Notes: generated by a model from the sequence alone, not told the origin. A DNA stretch of 64,000 nt from Roseovarius sp. MMSF_3281 (GCF_030733685.1 NZ_JASHIM010000021.1:18483-82482); one strand, 5' to 3'. Shown: positions 34,232-43,099, counted from the first letter of the stretch. Numbers and translations are program-made.

Positions 34232-34942
34232 TTATTCGATATTCTCAAAATAGGCGGCCAGCGCCGCGATCTCCTCATCGCTCAATCGCCCGGCCATCAT
34301 CTGCATCACCGGATGCGGCCGCAGCTTTTGCTTATAGGCATGCATGGCCACCACGAAATCTTCCGTCGGCCAATTGGTTATGGATGGAATGCCATCATCA
34401 TTGCCATCGGCCTGATGGCAGGTCTTGCATTCACTGGACAGGTATTCGCCATACTCCGGGTCCCCCACCATGGCGAGTATCTCGGGCGGCAAATCCACCT
34501 CTGGCGCAATCGCCGTGGGGTCCGCCTCGGGGATGTTGGCCGGATCGTCCGAATAAATCCGCAAATAGGCCAGAACATCGGCCCGGTCCTGCGGCTTTTT
34601 CAAGCCGCGAAAACTCATCCGGGTGCCACTGACCAAGGCTTTGGGGTTTTCAAGATAGGCATCAAGGGTCTCAAGGTGCCATTCCAACCCATCGGCCCCG
34701 GCCCGCTCCAACCCTTTCGAATACCGGTAACCATCCGCGACCGAGGCCGCCTTGCGCCCGAAAATCCCGTTCAGATGCGGGCCAATGCCATTTTCGGCGC
34801 CTGTGCCCACTTGGTGACAGCCCGAACATTTGGCAAAAACCTTTTTGCCCCGCTCGGCATCGCCGATCTCATCCGCCCAAAGGGCCTGTGATGCCAACAA
34901 CCCCATCGTCAGGGCCACCGCACCAACCGCGCGTTTCGGCAT
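34232..34942 (-). CDS. soxE: SoxE, diheme c-type cytochrome
   Basis: A 236-residue periplasmic cytochrome with a signal peptide (MPKRAVGAVALTMGLLASQALWA) and two heme motifs, CSGCH (about residue 40) and CKTCH (about residue 173). The first half resembles class I cytochrome c (GIGPHLNGIFGRKAA, GTRMSFRGLKK) and repeats features of the SoxD C-terminus, pointing to a shared origin. It is the electron partner of SoxF. ATG 34942 was chosen because the signal peptide begins there. Distal axial Met candidates are present in the first domain (RMSF). Confidence 0.92.
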   Translation of the reverse strand: MPKRAVGAVALTMGLLASQALWADEIGDAERGKKVFAKCSGCHQVGTGAENGIGPHLNGIFGRKAASVADGYRYSKGLERAGADGLEWHLETLDAYLENPKALVSGTRMSFRGLKKPQDRADVLAYLRIYSDDPANIPEADPTAIAPEVDLPPEILAMVGDPEYGEYLSSECKTCHQADGNDDGIPSITNWPTEDFVVAMHAYKQKLRPHPVMQMMAGRLSDEEIAALAAYFENIE

Positions 34943-35000
34943 GAACGCTCCTCCCAAAGCTCATGCTTGAATGATGGCACGCAAATGCAACCAGTCAAAG

Positions 35001-35030
35001 AAAAAACGGGGCCGGTTCGACCCGGCCCCG
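35001..35030 (-). terminator. intrinsic terminator after soxD
   Basis: CGGGGCCGG (35007-35015) and CCGGCCCCG (35022-35030) form a 9-bp stem with a 6-base loop. On the minus strand six T follow (35001-35006). It stands between soxD and soxE, so soxEF may depend on read-through or a separate promoter. Confidence 0.9.
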
Positions 35031-35040
35031 CTTGATAATC

Positions 35041-36219
35041 TTAGTCCGAGAACGACTTCAGATACTCGGTCATTGCCGCGATATCATCGTCCTTGCGCAG
35101 ACCACGGAAGGACATCTTGGTGCCCTTCACATAGCCACGCGGATCGGCAAGGAAGGCGGCCATGGACTCTTCGTTCCAAACTTGCCCCTCCTCGCCCATG
35201 GCGGCCATGGTTTTCGAATACCGGAAGTCCTCGACACCGCCGATGGTCCGGCCCATGACGCCGTTCAACTGCGGGCCGACGCGGTTCTTCGCGCCATCGC
35301 CCACTTGGTGACAGGCCTTGCACTGACGGAAGACCTTTTCACCGGCAGCAACCAGTTCAGGGTCCAGCGCGGCGGTTTCTTCCGCCGCTGGCTCTGCGGC
35401 GGCCTCCTCGGTCTCGGCGGCGGCCGTGTCCACCTCTTCGGCGGCGGCAGGCTCGGCCGCGGCGTCTTCCTCTTCCTCCGGCGTCACGTCCAGAACTGCG
35501 GCGCGCATGGTGATTTCCACGCTGTCCTTACAGTCCGACATGCAGGCCTCGGTATTCCAGAAATGCGCCTCGGCCTCTTCGCGGTCATCCACGATGAACC
35601 CGTCGGCATTGGGCATTTCCACGTCGAGGAAGGTCTCGTTCGACAAGACGAAGTCGTCTTCGACAAGGTAGTTGGAATAAAGGATATAGGCCGTGATGGC
35701 ATAGGTCTCATCCACGGTCAGGGTCTGCGCCGCGCCGAAGGGCATCGAGCGATGCACATAGTCCCAAACCGTCGACAGATAGGGCCAGTAACTGCCAACC
35801 GTTTTGACCGGGTCCTTGTCCGCCAAGGTGCCATCACCGCCTGCAAGGCTGGGCCAGTTGCCCACGCCTTCGGCGAAATCGCCGTGACAGACGGCGCATT
35901 TCTCGATGAAGACTTCCTCGCCGGTCCAGACATCGCCCGACCCTTCCGGCAACCCGGTGCCATCGGGCATGACATCCAGATCCCATGCCGCGATCTCTTC
36001 CGGCAGGGCCATCCGGCCAAGGTTATAGTTGCCGTGCGGCTCGCTTGCGGCGCGCGCCATGGCGATAAAGCCCAGATCGGGGTTCGAAGGCGCCTCGCCC
36101 ATCCTGTCCGCGCGCTCGGGCAGCGGGGTGATGTTGCGATCGGCAAAGTTGAAGGCCACCGCCAAAAGCGCCGCCGCGCCCAACGCCGTGCCACCGTAAA
36201 GTTTAAGAGACTTCGACAT
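35041..36219 (-). CDS. soxD: SoxD, diheme cytochrome subunit of sulfane dehydrogenase
   Basis: A 392-residue periplasmic cytochrome with an N-terminal hydrophobic signal/anchor (residues 8-24) and two heme motifs, CAVCH (about residue 110) and CKACH (about residue 303). Between them lies an unusual acidic Ala/Glu-rich linker (EEEEDAAAEPAAAEE, about 245-290). With SoxC it oxidises the sulfane sulfur of SoxY-cysteine persulfide, yielding six electrons per thiosulfate. The gene overlaps the 3' end of soxC by 17 bases. A terminator follows within 11 bases of the stop codon. Confidence 0.95.
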   Translation of the reverse strand: MSKSLKLYGGTALGAAALLAVAFNFADRNITPLPERADRMGEAPSNPDLGFIAMARAASEPHGNYNLGRMALPEEIAAWDLDVMPDGTGLPEGSGDVWTGEEVFIEKCAVCHGDFAEGVGNWPSLAGGDGTLADKDPVKTVGSYWPYLSTVWDYVHRSMPFGAAQTLTVDETYAITAYILYSNYLVEDDFVLSNETFLDVEMPNADGFIVDDREEAEAHFWNTEACMSDCKDSVEITMRAAVLDVTPEEEEDAAAEPAAAEEVDTAAAETEEAAAEPAAEETAALDPELVAAGEKVFRQCKACHQVGDGAKNRVGPQLNGVMGRTIGGVEDFRYSKTMAAMGEEGQVWNEESMAAFLADPRGYVKGTKMSFRGLRKDDDIAAMTEYLKSFSD

Positions 36220-37489
36220 TTTCCGCCTCTCCGCTTTCTTTCACCCACCAAGTCTGGATGCAGTTGTTGTGATAGATCGAGTTCTCGCCGCGCACCTCGC
36301 GCAGCTGCGTCTTGGTCGGCTGAACGTAACCCGTGTCGTCATGCGCCCGGCTTTGCAGCAGCATCTCGCTGCCGTCCCAGTCGATGTCCAAATAGAACCG
36401 GCTCAGGGCCTTGCTCTCGCCTTCCTTGGCCAGACGCGCCTGTTGCCAGTTCATGCCGCCATCGGTCGAGACATCGACCCGGGTGATCGCGCCACGCCCC
36501 GACCATGCCAGCCCGGTGATAACCAGCGGGCCTGCGCCATGGGTGATGGGCGATTGCGGGCTGGGGCTGGTGACAACCGACTTGGCGTCCATTTCCCAGG
36601 TCCACTTGCGGCTTGTACCATCGGCCAGCGTATCGGTGTACTTCGATGTTTCCTCGCGGCTTTCCACGGGGCCATCCGTCACCTCGACACGGCGCAGCCA
36701 CTTGACCCACATGTTGCCTTCCCAACCGGGAACAACCAGGCGCACAGGGTACCCATGCTCTTTGCGCAGGGCCTCGCCGTTGGCCTTGAAGGCGACCAGA
36801 ACATCGTCCAGCGCTTTGTCCATCGGGATAGACCGCCCGTTCGACGAGGCATCGGCCCCTTCCACGTAAACCCACTTGTCCTTGAGGTCGCCCGCGGGGT
36901 CCAAACCGGCCTCTTCCAACAGGGTGCGCAGCGGCACGCCGGAATATTCCATGTTGTGGATCATGCCATGGGTGAACTGCGCGCCATTGAGCTGCGCCCC
37001 GGCCCATTCCATGCCCGTGTTCGCCGCACATTCGCAGAAATACACGTGGTTTTCGCGCGGGAAACGCTCCAGGTCGGCATAATTGAAAATCAGCGGCTTA
37101 TCGACCAAACCATTGATCATCAGGCGATAATCTTCTTTCTTCAACTCGATCGCGCCCGAGTGGTGACGCTCAAAGGCGCAGCCCTGCGGCGTGATCGTAC
37201 CGTCCAGCGCATGGATCGGGGTGAAGTTGATCGAACTGATCGTATCGGCGGTCAGCCACTCGACGTTGCGGCGCACCACATCGTCCTCGAACCGAATGGG
37301 CAGGCCATAGGGCGTGGCATCCACGCCCTCGCCAAAGCCGCTGGCCCATTCCTGCACCTCGGTGATAAGCGGTTCGGGCTCTCCGGCCGCGCGGGCCATG
37401 CCTGCCCCCGCCACGGCACCCCCGGCCGCCACGGCGCCCTTCAGGAACGCCCGGCGCGAAGCCCCGTTTGATTTCTTGTCGGCTGTCAT
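36203..37489 (-). CDS. soxC: SoxC, molybdenum subunit of sulfane dehydrogenase
   Basis: A 428-residue sulfite-oxidase-family molybdoprotein. The Tat signal is SRRAFLKGAVAAGGAVAGAG (residues 11-30). The molybdenum-ligand cysteine is expected at Cys154 in FCECAANTGMEW. The C-terminal dimerisation domain (ITGLAWSGRGAITRVDVSTDGG) is normal. It works with SoxD in the periplasm. The ATG is preceded by an 87-base gap that holds a perfect inverted repeat like the one upstream of soxX. Confidence 0.96.
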   Translation of the reverse strand: MTADKKSNGASRRAFLKGAVAAGGAVAGAGMARAAGEPEPLITEVQEWASGFGEGVDATPYGLPIRFEDDVVRRNVEWLTADTISSINFTPIHALDGTITPQGCAFERHHSGAIELKKEDYRLMINGLVDKPLIFNYADLERFPRENHVYFCECAANTGMEWAGAQLNGAQFTHGMIHNMEYSGVPLRTLLEEAGLDPAGDLKDKWVYVEGADASSNGRSIPMDKALDDVLVAFKANGEALRKEHGYPVRLVVPGWEGNMWVKWLRRVEVTDGPVESREETSKYTDTLADGTSRKWTWEMDAKSVVTSPSPQSPITHGAGPLVITGLAWSGRGAITRVDVSTDGGMNWQQARLAKEGESKALSRFYLDIDWDGSEMLLQSRAHDDTGYVQPTKTQLREVRGENSIYHNNCIQTWWVKESGEAENVEVS

Positions 37490-37520
37490 CTTTGTCCTAA
37501 GCCTCCTCTTCCAACATCAA

Positions 37521-37536
37521 ATTCATCTACATGAAT
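37521..37536. promoter_or_regulatory. candidate SoxR operator upstream of soxC
   Basis: ATTCAT (37521-37526), CTAC, ATGAAT (37531-37536) is a perfect 6-bp-arm palindrome. It fits ATTCA-N6-TGAAT, the same pattern as the site upstream of soxX (41718-41735), and lies 32 bp upstream of the soxC start. Confidence 0.5.
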
Positions 37537-37576
37537 ATGATGAAAACAGGGTATCTGTCAAAGCGTCGCGGCGCGC

Positions 37577-39274
37577 TTACACGCCGCTGACTTTAACGCT
37601 GTTGTTCGGCTCCAGTTTAACGGTGCCCTGTTTGCGGATGTGGCTTTCCACCACGTCCCAAATCTTCGGCCCCTCGGTGCCCTCGTTGACGCTGGCCCAG
37701 CCCGCGACCACGTAATTCCGGGCCGGGTCGATCGCCTCGCCGGTGCTCAGGAGGGTCATGTCGGAAATTCGCTCACCCTGCGGTTTGCTGATGTCGATGG
37801 AATAGCCCATGCCGCCGATGCGCACCATGTCACCGCCCTGCTGGTAATAGGGATCGGGGTTAAAGATGTTGTCGGCCACATCCTCAAGGATCACCTTGAT
37901 GAACTCGCCGGTCATCTCGCTGCGGTACGCCTCGCCATAGGACATCGAGGTCACGTTCCAGATATCCTCGCGGGTGATCGGCTGACCGGGCAGGATGCTC
38001 GGCCCCCAACGCACGCCGGGGCTCATGGCAATATCCGCCTCACGCTCGGAAATCAGCGCATCGCAAATCAGGTCGTCCCACGATCCGTTGAAGTTGCCAC
38101 GGCGATAAAGCAGATCATCGGTTTCCCCGATCACCTCTTCCAACTCGGCCTTGAACGGTGCGCGCTGTTCATCAATCAGGGCCGCCATATCGGCATCGGG
38201 TTCGATCACGTCCGAGAAAATCGGGATCAGCTTGTGGCGGAACCCCATCATCCGGCCATCGCGCACATCCAGATCCACGCGGCTGACGAATTTGCCGTTC
38301 GATCCGCTGGCAATCAGGATGGTATCGCCCACCAGAACCGGCTCCGGCAATGCATCATGGGTGTGACCGGTCAGGATCACGTCGATCCCCTTGACGACGC
38401 TGGCCATCTTCTTGTCGACGTCGAAACCGTTGTGGCTCAGGCAAACAACCAGTTCCGCGCCCTGGTCGCGCACCTCGTCCACCATGGCCTGCATGTTCTC
38501 GTCGCGAATACCGAAACTGTAATCGGGGAACATCCAGCCGGGGTTGGCAATCGGCATATAGGGGAAGGCCTGACCGATCACGGCGATCTTGACGCCGCCC
38601 CGCTCGTAAAACTCGTAGGGTTTGAACTCGGCGGCGGGCTCGTCCCACATGGCGTCGAAAATGTTCTGGCCCAGTGCATCATAAGGCAAGCCTTCAACCA
38701 GTTCGCGCACCCGGTCCTGGCCCAGCGTGAATTCCCAGTGGAAGGTCATCGCATCCGGCTTCAGCGCGTTCATCACGTTGACCATGTCCTGGCCTTCGGT
38801 CTGATAGCAGGTGTAGGATCCGTGCCAAGTATCGCCACCATCCAGCAGCAGGGCATCGGGCCGGGCCGCGCGGATCGACTTGACGACCGTCGCCACACGG
38901 TCAAGGCCGCCGACTTTGCCGTATTCTTTCCCAAGCGCCGCGAAATCATTGTATGTCAGGGCGTAATGGCTCGGGCTGCCATCCTCGATGCCGTAAAGCT
39001 TGCGGTAATCGGCGCCGGTCACATGCGGCACCTCGCCCTTGTTGCCCCCCACACCGATGTTGATCTCCGGCTCGCGGAAATAAATCGGCTTCAGCTGGGC
39101 GTGAATATCGGTGACGTGGATCAGGCTCACGTTGCCGAAAGTGTCAAAATCCAAAAGCTGATCCTGGGTCAGGGCCTGTTGTGCTGCCAGTTTCGCCCAG
39201 TTGCCAAAGCCACTGGCGCCGTAAAGCGCCGAGGCCGCCATGCTGACCTGAAGAAAATCGCGACGAGAGATCAT
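37577..39274 (-). CDS. soxB: SoxB, S-sulfosulfanyl-L-cysteine sulfohydrolase (thiosulfohydrolase)
   Basis: A 565-residue di-manganese hydrolase of the 5'-nucleotidase fold that releases sulfate from SoxY-bound sulfonate groups. The Tat signal is ISRRDFLQVSMAAS. Metal-site motifs are HVTDIHAQL (Asp56, His58), LLDGGDTWHGS (Asp148), the later LSHNGFD and TGHTHDALP, all in the usual order. Length is standard for SoxB. The 144-base gap from soxA contains an 11-bp hairpin without a T-run. The start ATG at 39274 has GGAGACGG upstream. Confidence 0.97.
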   Translation of the reverse strand: MISRRDFLQVSMAASALYGASGFGNWAKLAAQQALTQDQLLDFDTFGNVSLIHVTDIHAQLKPIYFREPEINIGVGGNKGEVPHVTGADYRKLYGIEDGSPSHYALTYNDFAALGKEYGKVGGLDRVATVVKSIRAARPDALLLDGGDTWHGSYTCYQTEGQDMVNVMNALKPDAMTFHWEFTLGQDRVRELVEGLPYDALGQNIFDAMWDEPAAEFKPYEFYERGGVKIAVIGQAFPYMPIANPGWMFPDYSFGIRDENMQAMVDEVRDQGAELVVCLSHNGFDVDKKMASVVKGIDVILTGHTHDALPEPVLVGDTILIASGSNGKFVSRVDLDVRDGRMMGFRHKLIPIFSDVIEPDADMAALIDEQRAPFKAELEEVIGETDDLLYRRGNFNGSWDDLICDALISEREADIAMSPGVRWGPSILPGQPITREDIWNVTSMSYGEAYRSEMTGEFIKVILEDVADNIFNPDPYYQQGGDMVRIGGMGYSIDISKPQGERISDMTLLSTGEAIDPARNYVVAGWASVNEGTEGPKIWDVVESHIRKQGTVKLEPNNSVKVSGV

Positions 39275-39379
39275 TTAATCCGTCTCCAAGTGGTTAGAGT
39301 TGTCCCGTTCCGCGCCCGGCCTTCCGGATGCGGTTTGGCCGAAAGGCCATGAATTTCAATGTCATGCAGGCAGCGGCTT

Positions 39380-39408
39380 GGCCGGGGCGGTCGCGCACCG
39401 CCCCGGCC
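39380..39408 (-). other. GC-rich hairpin between soxA and soxB
   Basis: GGCCGGGGCGG (39380-39390) and CCGCCCCGGCC (39398-39408) form an 11-bp perfect stem with a 7-base loop, without a T-run on either strand. Inside a polycistronic message it could be a processing or stability element for soxXYZA. Confidence 0.5.
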
Positions 39409-39418
39409 CGAAGTCACA

Positions 39419-40273
39419 TCAGTTGCGGACCGAAGGGCCCTCGACCGACAGGCCGTTGCCACGGCTTGCAACATAAAGCTCCAGCGCGACAAACTCGTCA
39501 CTGCCGGGTTTGTAAGTTTCGGCACGGGTATCCCGCACACATCCCTTGAAACGCGCGTGAACGGTGTTCAGCTTGGCGTTCTTCAAACGGTAGGTCGGGA
39601 AGCCGTTGATCTGCCCCTGGCTCAGGTGGTCGGCGCGGATCATCATGCCATAGTTGTCTTCGTGGCAATTGGCGCAGGACAGCTCAAGCTGACCGGTGCG
39701 GGTATAGTAAAGCTCCTTACCCTTTTCCCAGGTTTCCTTGGCCGGGCCGTCGATGGCCACATTGACGGGCATGCCGCGAGACTGCACAGAAATCAGCGCT
39801 TCCATGTTCGCCATCTGACCGCTCGTGTACTTGTAAGGCTCGGCGCCCATGTTGTTTTCGCGGCAGTCGTTGATCTGCATGGCAAGGGTCTGTACCTCGC
39901 CCGCTTCCTCGTCCCACTTGGGGTAAACCGCGCGCACGCCGGTCATGCTGTCCGGGCCTTCGTGGCAGCTTGCACAGGAGTTCCCCTCGCTGCCTTCCAC
40001 CGCGTTCCACTGGTCGATACCGGCATCGACAAAGATCATGCCGGGGTTGTCGAAATCGTCCATTTCCAGCGCCTGGGTTTCGTCCGAACGGAAGTGCCAG
40101 CCCGACATGATCTGATCCATGGGGAGATCTTCCATATGCGCCGGGACCGGCGCCTTGGTGGTCATCTCGGTCTCGCCGTTGATGACAAGCGTGTCATCGT
40201 CCGGACCCGCCGAGGCGACACCGGGCACTGCCAACATCAAGGCGGCCACTGCTGTCATTGCATTGAATTTCAT
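39419..40273 (-). CDS. soxA: SoxA, diheme subunit of L-cysteine S-thiosulfotransferase
   Basis: A 284-residue periplasmic cytochrome with a signal peptide ending near residue 22. Heme motifs are CASCH (Cys100-His104) and CANCH (Cys200-His204), so this is the diheme SoxA type. The catalytic cysteine heme ligand is Cys245 in FKGCVRDTR. With SoxX it attaches thiosulfate to the SoxY cysteine. Order soxX-Y-Z-A is conserved and the 67-base gap from soxZ fits co-transcription. Confidence 0.97.
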   Translation of the reverse strand: MKFNAMTAVAALMLAVPGVASAGPDDDTLVINGETEMTTKAPVPAHMEDLPMDQIMSGWHFRSDETQALEMDDFDNPGMIFVDAGIDQWNAVEGSEGNSCASCHEGPDSMTGVRAVYPKWDEEAGEVQTLAMQINDCRENNMGAEPYKYTSGQMANMEALISVQSRGMPVNVAIDGPAKETWEKGKELYYTRTGQLELSCANCHEDNYGMMIRADHLSQGQINGFPTYRLKNAKLNTVHARFKGCVRDTRAETYKPGSDEFVALELYVASRGNGLSVEGPSVRN

Positions 40274-40340
40274 GTGTTTTTTCCCTCCCTAAAGGTTGGC
40301 CCCGCCCCGGTTGACCCGGGCGCAGGGCACCTTTTTGCTA

Positions 40341-40670
40341 TCAACCGACCTTGACCGATTTGGTTTCCTCGTAGACCGAGCCATCATCGTCGTACCAGGT
40401 GAACTGGAAGTCACCGGCTTCGGGGATGGTTGCCTCGAACTCGAAGTAGGGGTTGGTCGAAATCGCCGGATGCATTTCCACATCCACGACCATCGCACCG
40501 TTATATTCACAGGTGAACCGGTTGATGATCGAGCGCGGGATGACGTTGCCGTCGCTGTCCTTGCGCTGGCCCGATTCCATCTTGTGGCTGATCAGGGTCT
40601 TGATGACCACGACTTCACCAGCTTCGGCCGAACGGGGCGCTTTCACGCGGGGGCGTACACCTTCTGCCAT
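40341..40670 (-). CDS. soxZ: SoxZ, sulfur carrier complex subunit
   Basis: A 109-residue immunoglobulin-like beta protein without a signal peptide, as usual for SoxZ, which travels to the periplasm bound to SoxY. Family features: KAPRSAEAGEVVVIKTLISHKMESGQRKD in the first 50 residues and a C-terminal FTWYDDDGSVYEETK strand pair. It begins 23 bases after soxY. Confidence 0.97.
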   Translation of the reverse strand: MAEGVRPRVKAPRSAEAGEVVVIKTLISHKMESGQRKDSDGNVIPRSIINRFTCEYNGAMVVDVEMHPAISTNPYFEFEATIPEAGDFQFTWYDDDGSVYEETKSVKVG

Positions 40671-40693
40671 TGTGTTTTCTCCTTATCGCTTGC

Positions 40694-41113
40694 TTAGCCG
40701 CCGCAGCCGCCGATGGTGACCTTCACGGTCTTCTGGGTCTTGGCAAAGCTGCCGTCCGCCATCTTGGCCACCGCGATCACGTCTTGCGTTCCGGCAAGGC
40801 GGATACGGGTCTTGGCGCGCTGTGCGCCCGCGCCTTTGCCAAAGTTGAAGGTCGCAACACCCGGGGTCGGGTTGCCTGCGGCCAGCACCATGATCGCGCT
40901 TGCGCCTTCGGCGCTCACTTCGATCGGCACGGTGTTGCCGTTCTCGGCAATCTCCGGCGCGTCGAGGTCGACACCGCCATCGGCCAGGTCGGCCCCGCCG
41001 GTGAATTCCGCGATCGCGTCCTCGGTCTGCGATGCCATCGCCGGCATCGGAAGCACGGTTGCCGCAGCGGCGGCCGCGCCGATCGCCAGCGTATCACGTC
41101 GTGTGAAGTCCAT
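40694..41113 (-). CDS. soxY: SoxY, thiosulfate-carrying sulfur carrier protein
   Basis: A 139-residue protein with a Tat signal (DFTRRDTLAIGAAAAAATVLP) and the diagnostic C-terminus VTIGGCGG, whose cysteine on a swinging arm carries all sox intermediates. The start was set at the ATG of MDFTRRD because AAGGAG is 6 bases upstream; two in-frame start-like codons just before it (ATG at 41119 and TTG at 41131) are badly placed for that site. SoxZ follows at once. Confidence 0.97.
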   Translation of the reverse strand: MDFTRRDTLAIGAAAAAATVLPMPAMASQTEDAIAEFTGGADLADGGVDLDAPEIAENGNTVPIEVSAEGASAIMVLAAGNPTPGVATFNFGKGAGAQRAKTRIRLAGTQDVIAVAKMADGSFAKTQKTVKVTIGGCGG

Positions 41114-41153
41114 TTTCATCTCCTTGGTCAATCTCGTAACCCGCCTGAATGCG

Positions 41154-41636
41154 TCAGTCTTCGTATTTCAACGTCGACAGGAAGGCGACAACATCTTCGA
41201 TCTGCTGGGCCGTCAGAAGCGGATCCAGCTCACCTTCGGCGGCCTTGCCCGTGTAGGCATTCCCCGGACGGACGAAGCCTTCGACCTTGTAATAGGCAGG
41301 CATCATCGTGCCCGGGAAGGTCTTCTTGGCATTGGCCAGAATCCCGCGCAACTCCGCCTCGCCCCAGCGATCGGCGGCACCGTCAAGCGGCGGCCCGATT
41401 TCGCCATGGAACGGCGCATCGTTCAATGCGGTCACCTTGTGGCACGAAATACAGTTGCCGATGCTCTTGGTCTTCATGACCTTGGCACCGTTTTCCGGAT
41501 CTCCCGGCGTTCCGGTCAGCGACTCGGTCACTTCGCCGTATTCGCCAAATTCCACGTCACCCGGCGCAACCGGACCGGCCTGCGCCGCCCCGGCGGTCAG
41601 GGTCGCCGCCACCAAAAGTGTTGTCGAAAGCTTCAT
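41154..41636 (-). CDS. soxX: SoxX, monoheme subunit of L-cysteine S-thiosulfotransferase
   Basis: A 160-residue periplasmic cytochrome with a signal peptide (MKLSTTLLVAATLTAGAAQA) and one heme motif, CISCH (about residue 62). The C-terminal PGTMMPAYY provides the distal Met. ATG 41636 follows a very good GGAGGAAAC. First gene of the main sox operon soxXYZABCD; the 122-base gap upstream to soxW carries the candidate SoxR operator. Confidence 0.96.
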   Translation of the reverse strand: MKLSTTLLVAATLTAGAAQAGPVAPGDVEFGEYGEVTESLTGTPGDPENGAKVMKTKSIGNCISCHKVTALNDAPFHGEIGPPLDGAADRWGEAELRGILANAKKTFPGTMMPAYYKVEGFVRPGNAYTGKAAEGELDPLLTAQQIEDVVAFLSTLKYED

Positions 41637-41717
41637 GTTTCCTCCCATGGCTATCATGCCTTGTTCTCGGCTAGCTGTGTATACAGTAGGCCACCGCGGC
41701 CAAGCGATGCAACAACA

Positions 41718-41735
41718 AATTCAGCTTTGTGAATT
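41718..41735. promoter_or_regulatory. candidate SoxR operator in the soxW-soxX gap
   Basis: AATTCA (41718-41723), GCTTTG, TGAATT (41730-41735) is a perfect inverted repeat with 6-bp arms. The soxW-soxX gap is one of two places where SoxR has been shown to bind in a related sox cluster (Pseudaminobacter). It lies 82 bp upstream of the soxX start. Confidence 0.6.
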
Positions 41736-41758
41736 ATTGCCGCGACTGCAAAACAATT

Positions 41759-42340
41759 TTACTCTTCTTTCTCCGCCGCGCGCTCCTGGATGCGGCGCGC
41801 GTGATACCTTTGAAAATCCTCATCGTTATCCATGGCATAGCGCTTTTCGTTGACCCATGTATACATGTCCAGGGTGGTTCCCTTCTGGAACGCCCCGGGC
41901 ATCGTGGCCACCGCCGCCTGCGGCGCGGTCTGGCCCTCGGCCACCTCTTCGGGCAGGAAGATCACCGTCGGCGTGAAAAGCATCCCCCATTTGCGCAGCA
42001 TCTCGCGCTCGGGCCGCACGTCGCCATCGAAATCGACCATCTCACGCGATCCGTGAAGGTTCAGTTGCACGACAAAGAAATTCTCCTCGATATAATTCGA
42101 GATCGTCTCGTCGGGGTAAACCTCCTCGTGCATCTTCTTGCAATAGATACAGCCCCGCTGCTCCACCATCAGCGCCAGACGCTTGCCCTCGGCTCGGGCC
42201 TCCTCAATATCCTCACCCAAATCAAGGAAGGTCTCGCGCATCCAACTTTCCTTGTGCAATCCGTCGTCACCGATCTCGGCCGCCGCCACCGGCAGCGCCA
42301 GTCCGATCATCACCAACACACTCGCGAAAACACGTTTCAT
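41759..42340 (-). CDS. soxW: SoxW, periplasmic thioredoxin
   Basis: A 193-residue exported thioredoxin-fold protein with a signal peptide (MKRVFASVLVMIGLALPVAA). The redox motif is QRGCIYCKKM with Cys64 and Cys67, and the cis-proline region is LFTPTVIFL. It takes electrons from SoxV to keep SoxYZ thiols reduced. The C-terminal tail is charged and helical. It begins 24 bases after soxV. Confidence 0.93.
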   Translation of the reverse strand: MKRVFASVLVMIGLALPVAAAEIGDDGLHKESWMRETFLDLGEDIEEARAEGKRLALMVEQRGCIYCKKMHEEVYPDETISNYIEENFFVVQLNLHGSREMVDFDGDVRPEREMLRKWGMLFTPTVIFLPEEVAEGQTAPQAAVATMPGAFQKGTTLDMYTWVNEKRYAMDNDEDFQRYHARRIQERAAEKEE

Positions 42341-42364
42341 TTGCCATCCTCCCTAAAATTCCGG

Positions 42365-43099
42365 TTACCCCAGTGTCGAAAACACCGGGAAGGTCTCGAT
42401 CATCCAATTGGCGATTTCATTGATCGTGCCCGTCGCGATCAACAACGCGAAGACGACCAACATTACACCAAGCGCCTTTTCCACGTAAGGCTGGTACTTG
42501 CGATTGCGCTGAAGCCAGCCAAGGAACGGCTTGGCAAACATCGCCGCCACCACGAAAGGCGCGGTCATGCCCAGCCCGAACACCAAAAGCAAAATCCCCC
42601 CGCGCCAGATCTCGCCCATGCCACTGGCCATCATCAGGATGGTGGCCAGAACCGGCCCCACGCAGGCGCTCCAGCCAAAGGCAAAGGCCAGGCCCATGAC
42701 ATAAGCCCCGAGAAAACTCTTGGGGTCGGTCTTGGCGTCGATCTTGGCCTCCCGGTACAAGATACCGATGCGGATCACCCCAAGAAAATGCAGACCAAAA
42801 ACAAAGATCAAACCCGCCGCCACATAGCGCAGCACATCGAACCACTGGCTGAAGGCCTGCCCGACCGCCGTGGCCCCCATGCCCATCAGCGTGAATATGC
42901 TGGTCACCCCAAGGGCAAAGGCCACCGACGACAGAATCAGCCGCCGCTGCGCCCCCGGGGCGATGCCGCCCTCTTCGCGCAACTCGGCCATCGACAGGCC
43001 GGCCATGTAGCTCAGGTAAAACGGCACCATGGGCAGAATACAGGGGGTGAAAAACGCCAGGAACCCGGCAAGCGCCGCTCCAGCAAACGAAATATCCAT
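42365..43099 (-). CDS. soxV: SoxV, CcdA/DsbD-type membrane thiol transporter
   Basis: A 244-residue inner-membrane protein with six hydrophobic helices that moves reducing equivalents from cytoplasmic thioredoxin to periplasmic SoxW. The two redox cysteines are in FFTPCILPMVPFY (helix 1) and in WSACVGPVLATI (helix 4). ATG 43099 was chosen; a GTG lies directly before it. Divergent from soxS across 75 bases that contain a palindrome. Confidence 0.93.
   Translation of the reverse strand: MDISFAGAALAGFLAFFTPCILPMVPFYLSYMAGLSMAELREEGGIAPGAQRRLILSSVAFALGVTSIFTLMGMGATAVGQAFSQWFDVLRYVAAGLIFVFGLHFLGVIRIGILYREAKIDAKTDPKSFLGAYVMGLAFAFGWSACVGPVLATILMMASGMGEIWRGGILLLVFGLGMTAPFVVAAMFAKPFLGWLQRNRKYQPYVEKALGVMLVVFALLIATGTINEIANWMIETFPVFSTLG

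Noticed and set aside
31842..34253. An 803-codon + strand frame across glxB and soxF
   Set aside because: It runs through two recognised genes and a strong terminator on the opposite strand; no family features.
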